Positions 32,343 to 41,600 of a stretch of 64,000 nucleotides of DNA are shown here, one piece after another (the first letter of the stretch is position 1; the number at the start of each line of letters is the position of its first letter). Origin of the DNA: Rhizobium sp. P38BS-XIX. Lineage in GTDB: Bacteria; Pseudomonadota; Alphaproteobacteria; Rhizobiales; Rhizobiaceae. The notes beneath the pieces were generated by a model. It was not told where the DNA came from and ran no database searches. It saw only the letters and a program-made list of their open reading frames with translations. A program made the translations under genes and the position numbers. The stretch covers positions 310,001-374,000 of the forward strand of contig NZ_JABAIJ010000003.1 in the NCBI RefSeq assembly GCF_012641435.1, written 5' to 3'.

Positions 32343-33539
32343 ATGTCTAAAACACGCCCTTTGTGGGCCTACACGCTGTCGTCGGCGCTGCTGCTGATGG
32401 CACCGTTCGATATACTCGCCTCGCTGGCTATGGATATATATCTTCCCGTCGTGCCATCGATGCCCGGCATATTGAACACTACGCCGGCAATGATCCAGCT
32501 GACGCTCAGCGGTTATATGATCATCCTTGGGGTCGGGCAGATCGCCTTCGGCCCGATCTCGGATCGCATCGGTCGCCGTCCTGTGTTGCTATGCGGGGCG
32601 ATTCTGTTTGCCGCGTCTTCGTTTGGTGCGGCCGGTTCATCGACCGCAACTGCATTCCTCGTCTGCCGCCTGCTTCAGGCAGCGGGCGCCTCTGCGGCAC
32701 TGGTCGCGACCTTTGCAACCGTTCGCGATGTCTATGCCGACCGGGAGGAAGGCAGCGTCATTTACGGCGCCTTCGGAGCGATTCTGTCTTTCGTACCCGC
32801 GCTCGGCCCAATCGCCGGGGCCGTTATCGCCGATAATTTCGGATGGTGTGCTATCTTCAACCTGCTTGGCATCTTGGCCATCATAGCCGCTGCGCAGGCG
32901 GTGTTCCGATGGCATGAGACGCGGTCGATCGATTCGGCGGTACCGCGCCGTTCCGTTCTGCCGATTTTCGGCAGCCTCTCGTTCTGGGTTTACACATTGG
33001 CTTTCAGCACCGCGATGGGCACATTCTTCGTGTTCTTCTCGACCGCGCCGCGTATTCTGATCGGCCATGCCGGCTATTCGCAGCTTGCGTTCAGCATCGC
33101 TTTTGCAACCGTTGCCGTCGTGATGATCATCACGGCGCGTTTCGCCAGAAAATTCGTCGGCAAATGGGGTGTCCCGGGCTGCGTCAAAAGGGGCATGCTA
33201 TTGCTGATGTGCGGAGCCGTCGTTCTGACCGGCGGCCAGATTTTCGGCTCACCGTCCTTCGCAAGCTTTCTGCTTCCGATGTGGATCATGGCTGTCGGCA
33301 TCGTCTTTACGGCGTCGGTTACGGCCAATGGCGCTTTGGCACGTTTCGATGATATCGCCGGGTCGGCCGTGGCATTCTATTTTTGCATCCAGAGCCTGAT
33401 CGTCAGCCTGGCAGGTACGATGTCTGTCACCATGTTGAACGGCGCCAGTGCATGGCCTTTGGTGGCCTATTCCTCGATCATGGCTCTTATTGTCCTGATC
33501 ATGCTGAGCCTGTTGCAACGCCTTCATCCGAAGGGCTGA
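32343..33539 (+). CDS. cmlA: CmlA-type chloramphenicol efflux transporter (MFS, DHA1)
   Basis: A 398-residue, 12-transmembrane MFS drug exporter that aligns by eye with CmlA over its whole length: APFDILASLAMDIYLP at the start, LSDR-loop equivalent ISDRIGRRPVLL, FATVRDVYADREEGSVIYG, and GTFFVFFSTAPRILIG in the second half. CmlA proteins expel chloramphenicol (relatives also florfenicol) by proton antiport across the inner membrane. The ATG at 32343 gives the same N-terminus as CmlA. A leader peptide and hairpin lie 70-130 bp upstream. Bcr/CflA-type specificity for other drugs cannot be excluded. Confidence 0.88.
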   Translation: MSKTRPLWAYTLSSALLLMAPFDILASLAMDIYLPVVPSMPGILNTTPAMIQLTLSGYMIILGVGQIAFGPISDRIGRRPVLLCGAILFAASSFGAAGSSTATAFLVCRLLQAAGASAALVATFATVRDVYADREEGSVIYGAFGAILSFVPALGPIAGAVIADNFGWCAIFNLLGILAIIAAAQAVFRWHETRSIDSAVPRRSVLPIFGSLSFWVYTLAFSTAMGTFFVFFSTAPRILIGHAGYSQLAFSIAFATVAVVMIITARFARKFVGKWGVPGCVKRGMLLLMCGAVVLTGGQIFGSPSFASFLLPMWIMAVGIVFTASVTANGALARFDDIAGSAVAFYFCIQSLIVSLAGTMSVTMLNGASAWPLVAYSSIMALIVLIMLSLLQRLHPKG

Positions 33540-33641
33540 TCGGGTCCGAGCACCGTCACCGATGTAATATCTGGAGATCTGTCCGCAAAGAAAACAATCT
33601 GTTGCGGGCAGATTCCAACGTTTAGGCTTAACTCGGAAACT

Positions 33642-34664
33642 CTAGCGCCAACCGAGAGCCGGTGCGACATGGGTGAGGATAGATTCGATCACATGGGCAT
33701 TGTAGTCGGCGCCGAGTTGATTGGGCACCGTCAGAAGCAGCGTATCGGCCGCCGCGATCGCCTCGTCCTTTGCCAGTTCTTCGATCAGCACATCGGGCGT
33801 GGCAGCATAGCTCCGGCCGAAAATGGCGCGCGTATTTTCATCGATGAAGCCGACCTTGTCGGCATCCTTGCCGCTATGTCCGAAATAGGCGCGATCGAGA
33901 TCGTTGACCAGTGCGAAGATGCTGCGGCTTACGGAGACCCGCGGCTCACGCATGTGGCCGGCTTCTTTCCAGGCTTCGCGGAAAGCGCTGATCTGTGCAG
34001 CCTGCTGTACATGGAAGGGCTCGCCGGTTTCGTCGTCCTTGAGGGTCGAGCTCTGCAGGTTCATTCCCTGCTTTGCTGCCCATACGGCGGTGGCGTTCGA
34101 GCCCGCACCCCACCAGATTCGCTCGCGTAGCCCCTCCGAATAGGGTTCCAGCCGCAATAGGCCAGGCGGGTTGGGAAACATCGGACGTGGGTTGGGTTTG
34201 GCAAAGCCTTGGCCGCGCAGGACGTCAAGCAGGACTTCCGCGTGCCGTCTGCCCATATCCGCGTCGCTCTCTCCCTCCGCTGGAGCATAGCCAAAATGCC
34301 TCCAGCCATCGATCACCTGCTCGGGAGAGCCACGGCTGATGCCGAGTTGCAGGCGGCCGCCGGAGATCAGATCGGCCGCGCCGGCATCTTCCGCCATGTA
34401 GAGCGGGTTTTCATAGCGCATATCGATCACGCCGGTGCCGATCTCGATGCGACTGGTTTTTGTCCCGACGGCGGCGAGCAATGGAAAGGGCGAAGCCAAC
34501 TGGCGGGCAAAGTGATGCACGCGAAAATAGGCGCCATCCGCCCCCAGCTCTTCGGCCGCGACGGCAAGATCGATGGATTGTAACAGGGTATCGGATGCCG
34601 ACCGCGTCTGAGATTGAGGCGAGGGCGTCCAATGGCCGAATGAAAGGAATCCGATCTTCTTCAT
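33642..34664 (-). CDS. Luciferase-like flavin-dependent monooxygenase
   Basis: A 340-residue TIM-barrel monooxygenase of the LLM class. MKKIGFLSFGHW starts the barrel, AEELGADGAYFRVHHFARQ (about 40-58) carries the typical HH near the flavin, and LISGGRLQLGISRGSPEQV follows the second conserved strand. It needs reduced flavin from a reductase encoded elsewhere. The start at 34664 has GGAG seven bases upstream; a 65-residue open extension beyond it is not conserved. Substrate unknown, and neighbours give no hint. Confidence 0.88.
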   Translation of the reverse strand: MKKIGFLSFGHWTPSPQSQTRSASDTLLQSIDLAVAAEELGADGAYFRVHHFARQLASPFPLLAAVGTKTSRIEIGTGVIDMRYENPLYMAEDAGAADLISGGRLQLGISRGSPEQVIDGWRHFGYAPAEGESDADMGRRHAEVLLDVLRGQGFAKPNPRPMFPNPPGLLRLEPYSEGLRERIWWGAGSNATAVWAAKQGMNLQSSTLKDDETGEPFHVQQAAQISAFREAWKEAGHMREPRVSVSRSIFALVNDLDRAYFGHSGKDADKVGFIDENTRAIFGRSYAATPDVLIEELAKDEAIAAADTLLLTVPNQLGADYNAHVIESILTHVAPALGWR

Positions 34665-34779
34665 CGCGTGGCTCCGCTCGTCTGTGTCGCTCAGTCTGGT
34701 GTCATCGCATGATTTCAGCCGCAGATACAAGCGATGCGAACGTATGGCTCCTATGAGGACATTGGGCAGCGTCTCCAAC

Positions 34780-34808
34780 GAAAATGGGCCCGCCGTTTGG
34801 CGAGCCCA
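34780..34808 (-). terminator. Terminator after the secreted-protein pair
   Basis: TGGGC-C-CGCC-GTTT-GGCG-A-GCCCA at 34785-34808 is a nine-pair stem with one mismatch. On the minus strand it is followed by TTTTC, about 55 bp after the stop of the gene ending at 34863. Confidence 0.65.
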
Positions 34809-34862
34809 CAACATATCGATAGTGCCTGTCGCCGCTGCGCCGCGGCATTCCTCAGGCAACGA

Positions 34863-35357
34863 TCATTTCGCAGGCTTGATGGAGCCAATGATATCGAGAA
34901 CTTCCTTCTCGTGCTTGGCCTGATCCTCCTTGGAGCCCCAGTAAGTCAGAACGAGGAGCTTGTTGGGTGCCGGAGAGAGAAGGCCGAGGTTGATGTTCAC
35001 CGGGCCATCGGAATCGGTACCCTGCCAGTTCAGCACAGACAGCTTCATACCATTGATCTCGTTGCTGTCATCGTCCTTGCGGGAGCTCGGGTCGATCTTG
35101 ACGCCGTTCTTGTCAAGGAAATCGACAGCATCGCTGATGACCTTGTCGACATTGTCGCCGGTGGCAACATCGAGCGCGAAGTAGATGGCGGCGTCTGGCG
35201 AGTTGGCGTCGATACCGGATTCGGTTTCCTGCGGCTTCCAGTTGTCGGGAATGCTGACACTGGCAATAGGCGCTTCGCTTGGGAAGGCGAGCGTCTTGGC
35301 GTTCGCAAGCAACGGCAGGGCTGCAAACGCAGCGGCGATAAGCAACATTTTTTTCAT
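34863..35357 (-). CDS. Secreted hypothetical protein
   Basis: A 164-residue protein with a clear Sec signal (KKMLLIAAAFAALPLLANA). The mature part is predicted mixed alpha/beta with SIPDNWKPQETESGIDANS and a central acidic stretch KDDDSNE; the C-terminal half (NINLGLLSPAPNKLLVLTYWG) resembles a small periplasmic binding or PsbP-like fold. I do not know a function. It follows another small secreted protein by 94 bp on the same strand and ends before a terminator, so the two are probably one transcript. Confidence 0.75.
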   Translation of the reverse strand: MKKMLLIAAAFAALPLLANAKTLAFPSEAPIASVSIPDNWKPQETESGIDANSPDAAIYFALDVATGDNVDKVISDAVDFLDKNGVKIDPSSRKDDDSNEINGMKLSVLNWQGTDSDGPVNINLGLLSPAPNKLLVLTYWGSKEDQAKHEKEVLDIIGSIKPAK

Positions 35358-35451
35358 GGGGGCTTCCGTTTGTTTTAGGCAATCGTGGGTTTGCTGGGAG
35401 GGAGGGGCGCTGTGGACACGAAACGATCGTGGCGCAGACACCTCTCCGGTC

Positions 35452-35787
35452 TTATTCGTGGATGGTGTAGGTGCCGAGTTCGCAGAGGTTCTGCGTGTCG
35501 GTTGTCGTGTCGAGGTTCGACCCTTCCTCGAATTCGAACTTCATGTCGTACTTGCAGACTGTCCGGCCGTCGCCGATGGTGATCTCGATGCTTTCACCCG
35601 GGTTCAGCACCTGCTTGCCGAAGACATCGTCTTCCCAATTATTAACGCCGACCGGCGAGGTGTAGAAATTGGTCAGTACCGATTTGGTGCCGTTCTTGAG
35701 CGTGAAGGTCAGGTCTTCGGCGCTGGCCGTGCCCGCAAGGCAAAGCACCGCTGCCGACGCCACGAGGGCGAAGCGAAATTTCGTCAT
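35452..35787 (-). CDS. Small secreted protein
   Basis: A 111-residue protein with a Sec signal (MTKFRFALVASAAVLCLAG, cleavage after ASA). The 88-residue mature part is rich in beta strands (LTFTLKNGTKSVLTNFYTS, SIEITIGDGRTVCKYDMKFEF) with two cysteines that could pair. Similar short proteins are common in rhizobia and sometimes carry misleading enzyme names; no function can be assigned. Good AAGGA ribosome binding site. Confidence 0.75.
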   Translation of the reverse strand: MTKFRFALVASAAVLCLAGTASAEDLTFTLKNGTKSVLTNFYTSPVGVNNWEDDVFGKQVLNPGESIEITIGDGRTVCKYDMKFEFEEGSNLDTTTDTQNLCELGTYTIHE

Positions 35788-36129
35788 GGAATTAATCCTT
35801 TAGTGTGAGATGAGACGCCGTTTTCCCCAAAGGTTTCGGAGAGTCAGGAACCATAGATGACGCCCTTGGCGCTAGGCCCATTTTTGGGTTGAAGCCGGTC
35901 TGCACCCTTGAAATCGTACGGGGATTGCTAAATTCGCCGTCTGCCTGACACGCAGCTGGAAAAAGGCCTGATGTTCGACCTTATCGGGCTGGTTATCCAC
36001 ACGTTCCGAAACATGAACAAATTTTAACCGACACATTAACAATCAGCTAACGCACCGCACCGAAACTGCCGCGCGTGTGAGTGCATCTCTCGCTTTCAAT
36101 GTCCTTGAAACAAGAAATGGCAGGAAACT
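35788..36129. other. Divergent intergenic region
   Basis: These 342 bp separate two divergent secreted-protein genes and should hold both promoters. CCCTTGAAA followed about 18 bp later by CTAAAT (35907-35932) is a weak plus-strand promoter candidate. A short CCCATTTTTGGG repeat lies at 35878-35889. No gene was recognised. Confidence 0.35.
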
Positions 36130-36630
36130 ATGCTTGTTAGAAATTTCGCCCCCGCTCTGGTCTTCGTGGCAATCTGCGCCGGAGTGGCGCATGCCGAAGT
36201 GCCCGTCCGAATCGATCAATTCGACCACTGGGGCGCATACTCCTTCAAATCCGGCGACAGCGTCAGTTGCTACGTTCTATCGAGACCGATCGAACAAAAG
36301 CCCTCCAGCGTCGACCATGGGGATAATTTTTTCATTGTCTCGCGCCTTGCCTCGGGGGACAAATTGGTCCCAGAAGCTGCAATGGGTTATGATTTGAAAG
36401 ATGGTGCATCGATGACCGCGATGGTCGGCGACAAGACATTTCCGATGTTCACCAAGGATCGGCACGGCTGGGTGAAAGACGAGACACAGGAGCCCACCAT
36501 GGTGAGTGCCATGAAGGGCGGCGCGCAGCTTGAACTGCAGGCAGTCTCCAGACGAGGAACCGCGACGAGCTATTCCTATTCGTTGTCTGGAATTACGGCG
36601 GCATTGAAGCGAATAGAGACGTGCAAGTGA
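36130..36630 (+). CDS. IalB-family (invasion-associated locus B) secreted protein
   Basis: A 166-residue periplasmic protein with a signal peptide (MLVRNFAPALVFVAICAG, cleavage after AHA). The mature part has the layout of the IalB family: a central FTKDRHGWVKDETQEPTMVSAM and the C-terminal SYSLSGITAALKRIETC, where IalB proteins carry S-L-x-G-hydrophobic repeats. Cys residues near positions 46 and 165 could form a disulfide. The family was named in Bartonella for erythrocyte invasion, but it is widespread in free-living rhizobia. AGGAAACT ribosome binding site; a terminator follows at 36703. Confidence 0.7.
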   Translation: MLVRNFAPALVFVAICAGVAHAEVPVRIDQFDHWGAYSFKSGDSVSCYVLSRPIEQKPSSVDHGDNFFIVSRLASGDKLVPEAAMGYDLKDGASMTAMVGDKTFPMFTKDRHGWVKDETQEPTMVSAMKGGAQLELQAVSRRGTATSYSYSLSGITAALKRIETCK

Positions 36631-36702
36631 TGCCTCGCTAGGGATCTAAGCGGCGCGCCTTGCGTCATGAGGCCACAGCCATCACCCGTGCGATGAGATA
36701 GG

Positions 36703-36729
36703 AAGGCAGCTAATTTTTAGCTGCCTTTT
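36703..36729 (+). terminator. Intrinsic terminator of the IalB-like gene
   Basis: AAGGCAGCTAA and TTAGCTGCCTT form a perfect 11-bp stem with a three-T loop and run into TTTT. It is 70 bp after the gene's stop. Confidence 0.85.
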
Positions 36730-36910
36730 CCTTGGCACTCGGTGCTCCGGTTGGTTGGACCTTGCCGTGCTGACCGTTTATGAGCCGAATCGGTGACCTG
36801 AACTCGTTTCAGATGATTTCCATTTATATCTATGAAATTTATATGTTTTCCTCCGCTATGCGTCGGCATAACACACTACGAAGTAAGGGGCTTTTAGCCT
36901 CGGCCCGATT

Positions 36911-37342
36911 CTAACGCGAAATCCGCGTCGAAAGGACGATGGATGACAATGTGCGCTCGACACCGTCGATCGTGCCGATGCCGTCGATCAGCTGATCCAA
37001 TTGAGAGATCGAGGGTGCTGCGATGATCGCGATCAGATCGAAGGTGCCGCTCACCGAATGGAGCGTGGTTACCTCAGGAATCGCATCCAGCGACGCCGTC
37101 ACCGCCGACAGTGCTTTAGGGGCGATCGTGATCAGCACATGCGCCCGAATGAGACCGGATGAATAGGTCTCCGACAGCCGCACGCCATAGCCCGTAATCA
37201 CGCCTTCTCGTTCCAGCCGTTCAAGCCTGGCTTGAACGGTGGTGCGCGACAGCGACAGCTTTTTGGCGAGCGTCGCAACCGGCATCCGGGCATTCTGGCC
37301 GAGCAAGGCGATCAGTTCACGGTCTTTATCGGTAACCTGCAT
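36911..37342 (-). CDS. Lrp/AsnC-family transcriptional regulator
   Basis: A 143-residue Lrp-type protein. The N-terminal helix-turn-helix is DKDRELIALLGQNARMPVATLAKKLSLSRTTVQARLERLEREGVI (split over three helices); the C-terminal RAM domain has VTTLHSVSGTFDLIAII, where the effector amino acid binds. The start at 37342 follows GGATCC; an open extension is not conserved. It is divergent from the lysine/saccharopine dehydrogenase-like gene, with palindromes between them, so I infer a lysine-responsive regulator of that gene. Confidence 0.92.
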   Translation of the reverse strand: MQVTDKDRELIALLGQNARMPVATLAKKLSLSRTTVQARLERLEREGVITGYGVRLSETYSSGLIRAHVLITIAPKALSAVTASLDAIPEVTTLHSVSGTFDLIAIIAAPSISQLDQLIDGIGTIDGVERTLSSIVLSTRISR

Positions 37343-37354
37343 GGTGGATCCTGC

Positions 37355-37396
37355 ATTTTGCAAAATTACTTCGTCAATTTGTATGGATTTATACAA
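37355..37396. promoter_or_regulatory. Candidate Lrp-type operators
   Basis: ATTTTGCAAAAT at 37355-37366 is a perfect 12-bp palindrome, and TTGTAT-GGATTT-ATACAA at 37379-37396 is a perfect 6-6-6 inverted repeat. Both lie between the divergent lrp-type gene and the dehydrogenase gene, 27 bp apart centre to centre. AT-rich palindromes of this kind are usual Lrp/AsnC sites. Confidence 0.6.
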
Positions 37397-37480
37397 CGAA
37401 ATGCGTTTTTCGTCGCTATGAATCGTTCAGCTCCTACCTACACTTATAAAAATCTTATCAGCGAAATGCAGGGGATTTAT

Positions 37481-38584
37481 ATGAAAGACATAGTGGTCAT
37501 TGGCGCAGGCAAAATCGGTGGGGCGATTGCTTTGATGCTGGCCGAAACTGGCGATTACAAGGTCGTCGTTGCCGACCGGAGCCAGGAACAGCTCGATAAG
37601 ATCGATCGCCACTCTGCAATTTCCACCGCGGCCGTCGACATTGCCGACCGCGCCGGGCTCGTCGGCGTTTTGAAGGGGAAGTTCGCCGTCTTGTCGGCCG
37701 CGCCGTTCCATCTCACTGGTTTCGTCGCGGAAGCAGCGCTTGAAGCCGGCGTGCATTATCTCGATCTCACCGAAGATGTCGCGACCACCAAGAAGGTGGA
37801 GGAGCTGGCTCAAGGAGCAAACACCGCCTTCATCCCGCAGTGCGGTCTCGCGCCGGGCTTCATCTCGATCGTCGCCAATGATCTCGCCAAGCGCTTCGAC
37901 AGCCTCGACAGCGTGCGCATGCGCGTCGGTGCGCTGCCGCAATATCCGTCGAACGCTCTGAACTATAATCTGACCTGGAGCACGGACGGCCTGATCAACG
38001 AATATATCGAGCCATGCGAAGCGATCGTCGAAGGCAAGCTCGTCACCGTGCCGGCGATGGAAGAGCGCGAAGAGTTCTCGCTCGACGGCGTCACCTATGA
38101 GGCTTTCAACACGTCCGGTGGCCTCGGCACGCTCGCCAAGACGCTTTCCGGCCGCGTACGGACGATGAACTACCGCACCATCCGCTATCCCGGTCACCAG
38201 GCCATCATCAAGGCGCTGCTCAACGACCTGAACCTCAAGAACCGCCGTGACGTGCTGAAGGATCTCTTCGAAAACGCGCTGCCCGCCACCATGCAAGACG
38301 TGGTCGTCGTTTTCGTCACCGTCTGCGGCTGGCGCGAGGGGCGCTACATGCAGGAGACCTATGCCAACAAGGTCTATGCAGGCGTTGTCGCCGGTAAGAA
38401 GATGAGCGCGATCCAGATCACCACTGCAGCCGGCATTACGACGGTGCTCGATCTCCTCGCTGAAGGCAAGCTGCCGGCTAAGGGCTTCGTCTGCCAGGAA
38501 GAAATCGATCTCGGCGATTTCCTTGCCAATCGTTTCGGGCAGGTCTACAGCCTGGAGAAAATCCGGATGAGAGAAGCCGTCTAA
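37481..38584 (+). CDS. Saccharopine dehydrogenase-family protein, probable lysine-catabolic dehydrogenase
   Basis: A 367-residue NAD(P)-dependent enzyme of the saccharopine dehydrogenase/lysine 6-dehydrogenase family. The Rossmann fold begins MKDIVVIGAGKIGGAIALMLA, the DLTEDVATTKKVEELA segment (about 105) and FIPQCGLAPGFISIVANDLA are typical, and the middle domain has RTIRYPGHQAIIKALL. The neighbouring genes encode enzymes for every later step from 2-aminoadipate semialdehyde, so this protein probably makes that semialdehyde from lysine or saccharopine. The ATG at 37481 follows AGGGG. Followed by a strong terminator. Confidence 0.85.
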   Translation: MKDIVVIGAGKIGGAIALMLAETGDYKVVVADRSQEQLDKIDRHSAISTAAVDIADRAGLVGVLKGKFAVLSAAPFHLTGFVAEAALEAGVHYLDLTEDVATTKKVEELAQGANTAFIPQCGLAPGFISIVANDLAKRFDSLDSVRMRVGALPQYPSNALNYNLTWSTDGLINEYIEPCEAIVEGKLVTVPAMEEREEFSLDGVTYEAFNTSGGLGTLAKTLSGRVRTMNYRTIRYPGHQAIIKALLNDLNLKNRRDVLKDLFENALPATMQDVVVVFVTVCGWREGRYMQETYANKVYAGVVAGKKMSAIQITTAAGITTVLDLLAEGKLPAKGFVCQEEIDLGDFLANRFGQVYSLEKIRMREAV

Positions 38585-38611
38585 ACGGCTATTCTTTCTA
38601 TTGTTTTATAG

Positions 38612-38641
38612 GTGGCGCCTTCGGGCGCCACATGTGTTTTT
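38612..38641 (+). terminator. Intrinsic terminator after the lysine dehydrogenase-like gene
   Basis: GTGGCGCC-TTCG-GGCGCCAC is a perfect 8-bp stem capped by a UUCG tetraloop, with TTTTT five bases after it. It lies between converging genes. Confidence 0.85.
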
Positions 38642-38665
38642 GCCCTGGAAACGGCTCTTCGGCGA

Positions 38666-41600
38666 TTAGCCAATCAGCCGCACGAGGATCTCGACCGGGT
38701 GCGGGATAGCCTGGCGATCGATCTTGGCGACCTGCGAACGACAGGAAAAGCCGGTCGCCATAAGTATGGCCCGATTGCCGCTCTCAGCGATCTTGTCTTG
38801 CCAGCTCATTGCATAAAGCTTTTCCGAGATGGCGCGATTGCACACCTCGTGGCCGAAGGTGCCGGCCATACCGCAACAGCCGACATCGGGCATGTCGAGC
38901 TCGATACCCAATTTGTCGAAGAGTACGGACCATTGCTTGAGGGCGGCCGGAGCGTTGGTCTTTTCCGTGCAATGGGCAAGGAGCGTGAAGCGCTCTCGCG
39001 GCAAAGCCCTTGGCGGCGGCAATCGGTCGAGATTGGTCGCGAGCCATTCCTGAAGCAGCAGCACGGGCGCCCGCAGCCTGGCAGACGGCAGGACCGCATA
39101 TTCGCTGCGATAGGTCAGCGTCATCGACGGATCGATGCCGACAAGCGGGATGCTCAAGTGCGAGATGCGATCGAGATAGTCACGCGATTTTGCCGCCGTC
39201 TTCTCGAAGCGACCGAGATAACCATGCACATGCAGGGCCTTGCCGTTCTGCGAAACGACGAGCCACGGCTTGAAGCCCATTTTCAGTGCAAGCTTGAGCG
39301 TCGCGATAACGACGGCCGGATCGAAATGGGTGGAGAAGACATCGGCGATGATGACGACCGCTTGGGCACATTCGTTTTCCGAGAGCTTCGCCAGGCGGTC
39401 AGGCGTGGCGATCTGAACGCCGAGCCGGGCGGCCTCCCGCTCGAGCGATATCGCCGGCATGGCCGGAAGCGCTGTGAGGCCGGCAAGCCGCATCAAGGCT
39501 CCTCCAACGGCCGATTCGGTCAGCAGATTGTAGCCGGGCCGGAAACGCGCCATCAGCGGCAGGGTCGTTTCGATGGCGGCGACGAGTGGGTCCTTCAGCG
39601 GCCTAAGGTATCGGCCGTAATAGAGCTCTAGAAATTTTGAGCGGAAAGCCGGGACGCTGACTTTGACGGGACATTGGCCCGCGCAGGCTTTGCAGGCGAG
39701 GCAGGTATCCATCGCCGCCCGCACCTCATGAGAAAAGTCGTCTCGATTGGCCGGATTGAGGGAGTTCGCCACCCGCTGCAGGAGATTGCCGAAAGGATTG
39801 GCGCGGCGCAGTGCTTCCGCCTCTCGCCGGGGATCGACCTTCCGCTCGGCAAGCAGGCGCAGCCATTCACGCATCAGCGCTGCGCGCCCCTTCGGCGAAT
39901 AACGCCGATCGCCCGTCGCCTTGAAGGAGGGACACATCGGGCTTGCTGCATCGAAATCGAAACAGGCGCCATTGCCGTTGCAATAGGTGGCATTATCGAA
40001 GGCGGTGCGGATATCATTGCCGATGACGCGATCAAAGTCACCGCGTAGTGATACTTCATCGATCTTCAGCAACGGGCCGGATGCGCCCGAGGCGATCTTA
40101 CCGGGGTTGAGGCGATCGTCGGGATCGAAAGCGCGCTTGATATCCTGCAGGCTGGGATAGAGGTCGCCGAAGTAATCAGGCACATATTCCGAGCGCACGC
40201 CCTTGCCATGCTCTCCCCAGAGCACGCCGCCATATTTGCGGGTGAGGGCGACGACACCGTCGCTGATCTTGCGCACGAGCGGCTGATGGTCGATGCGGGT
40301 AAGGTCAAGCGCCGGGCGGACATGCAGCACGCCGGCGTCGACATGGCCGAACATGCCATAGTCCAGCCCCTCGGCATCGAGAAGTGCGCGGAATTCGCCT
40401 ATGTAGGCAGCCAGATTCTCAGGTGGAACGGCGGTGTCCTCGACAAAGGGCACTGGCCGCACCGGTCCTTCGACATTGCCGAGCAGACCGACGGCGCGCT
40501 TGCGCATCGACCAGATCGCCTCGATCTCGGCCTTGTCGCGAGCGACCGTATAGCCCTTGTGTCGTGCCGACGAGAGGTCATCAAGGGCGGCGGTCACATC
40601 CGCCAGCTTCTGTTCCAGCTGGTCGCGATCGTCGGCCAGCACCTCGACGATATTGATACCGTTGGCGGCGCCGGCCGCATCCTCGGGAAAGAAGCGGGCG
40701 ATGCCGCTCCAGACGATATCGCCCTTTGCCAGACCCAGCACCTTCTCGTCGACCGTCTCGACGGAAGCGACCTTCAGTGCCACCAATTGCCGCGCATCCT
40801 CAAGCGCGGTGTTGAAATTGCCGTAACGGATGTTGATGAGGGCCGATTGTGCCGGGATCGGCAGCACGTTGAGCTCGGCTTCGGCGATCATCGCCAGCGT
40901 GCCTTCCGAGCCGCACAGCACCGCGTTCAGATCGAAGCGGCCATCTTCGCGCCTGATATGGGCGAGGTCGTAGCCGGTCATGTAGCGATTAAGCTTCGGG
41001 AAGGTCGCCGCGATCAGCTCGCTTTTGTCCCTGGCGATCGCATCGACCACGCGATGAATTTCGCCGATCCGATCGTCACGCCCCTTGATCTCCTCCAGCT
41101 CCATCTCGGCGAGCGGGCGCGACCACCAGTCGCTGCCATCCGAAAGCACCACATGCAGGCCGAGAACATGGTTGCTGGTCTTGCCGTAAAGACACGATCC
41201 CTGACCGCAGGCATCGGTGGAGACCATGCCGCCGATGGTGGCGCGGTTGGAGGTGGAAAGTTCGGGTGCGAAGAACAGCCCGTATGGCTTAAGCGCCTTG
41301 TTGAGCTGATCCTTGACGACGCCAGCCTCGACACGGGCGATCCCCCTGACCGGATCGATCTCCAGAATGCGGTTCATGTGCCGGGAGCAATCGACGACGA
41401 CGCCGGAGGTCAGGGATTGGCCATTGGTTCCGGTTCCACCACCGCGCGGGGCGATGGCGAGATCTGAAAAGGCGGGCTCGGATATGGCTCTGGCGATAAT
41501 CTTCAGGTCGCCGATGCCACGAGGGTGGAGGATTGCTGCCGGCTTGAGCTGATAGATGGAGTTATCGGTCGAGGCTACCGTCCGCGCGCCGTCTTCCGTT

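Noticed and set aside
40208..41467. 419-codon plus-strand open frame
   Set aside because: It is antisense to the FAD domain of the YdiJ-type gene, with no independent support.
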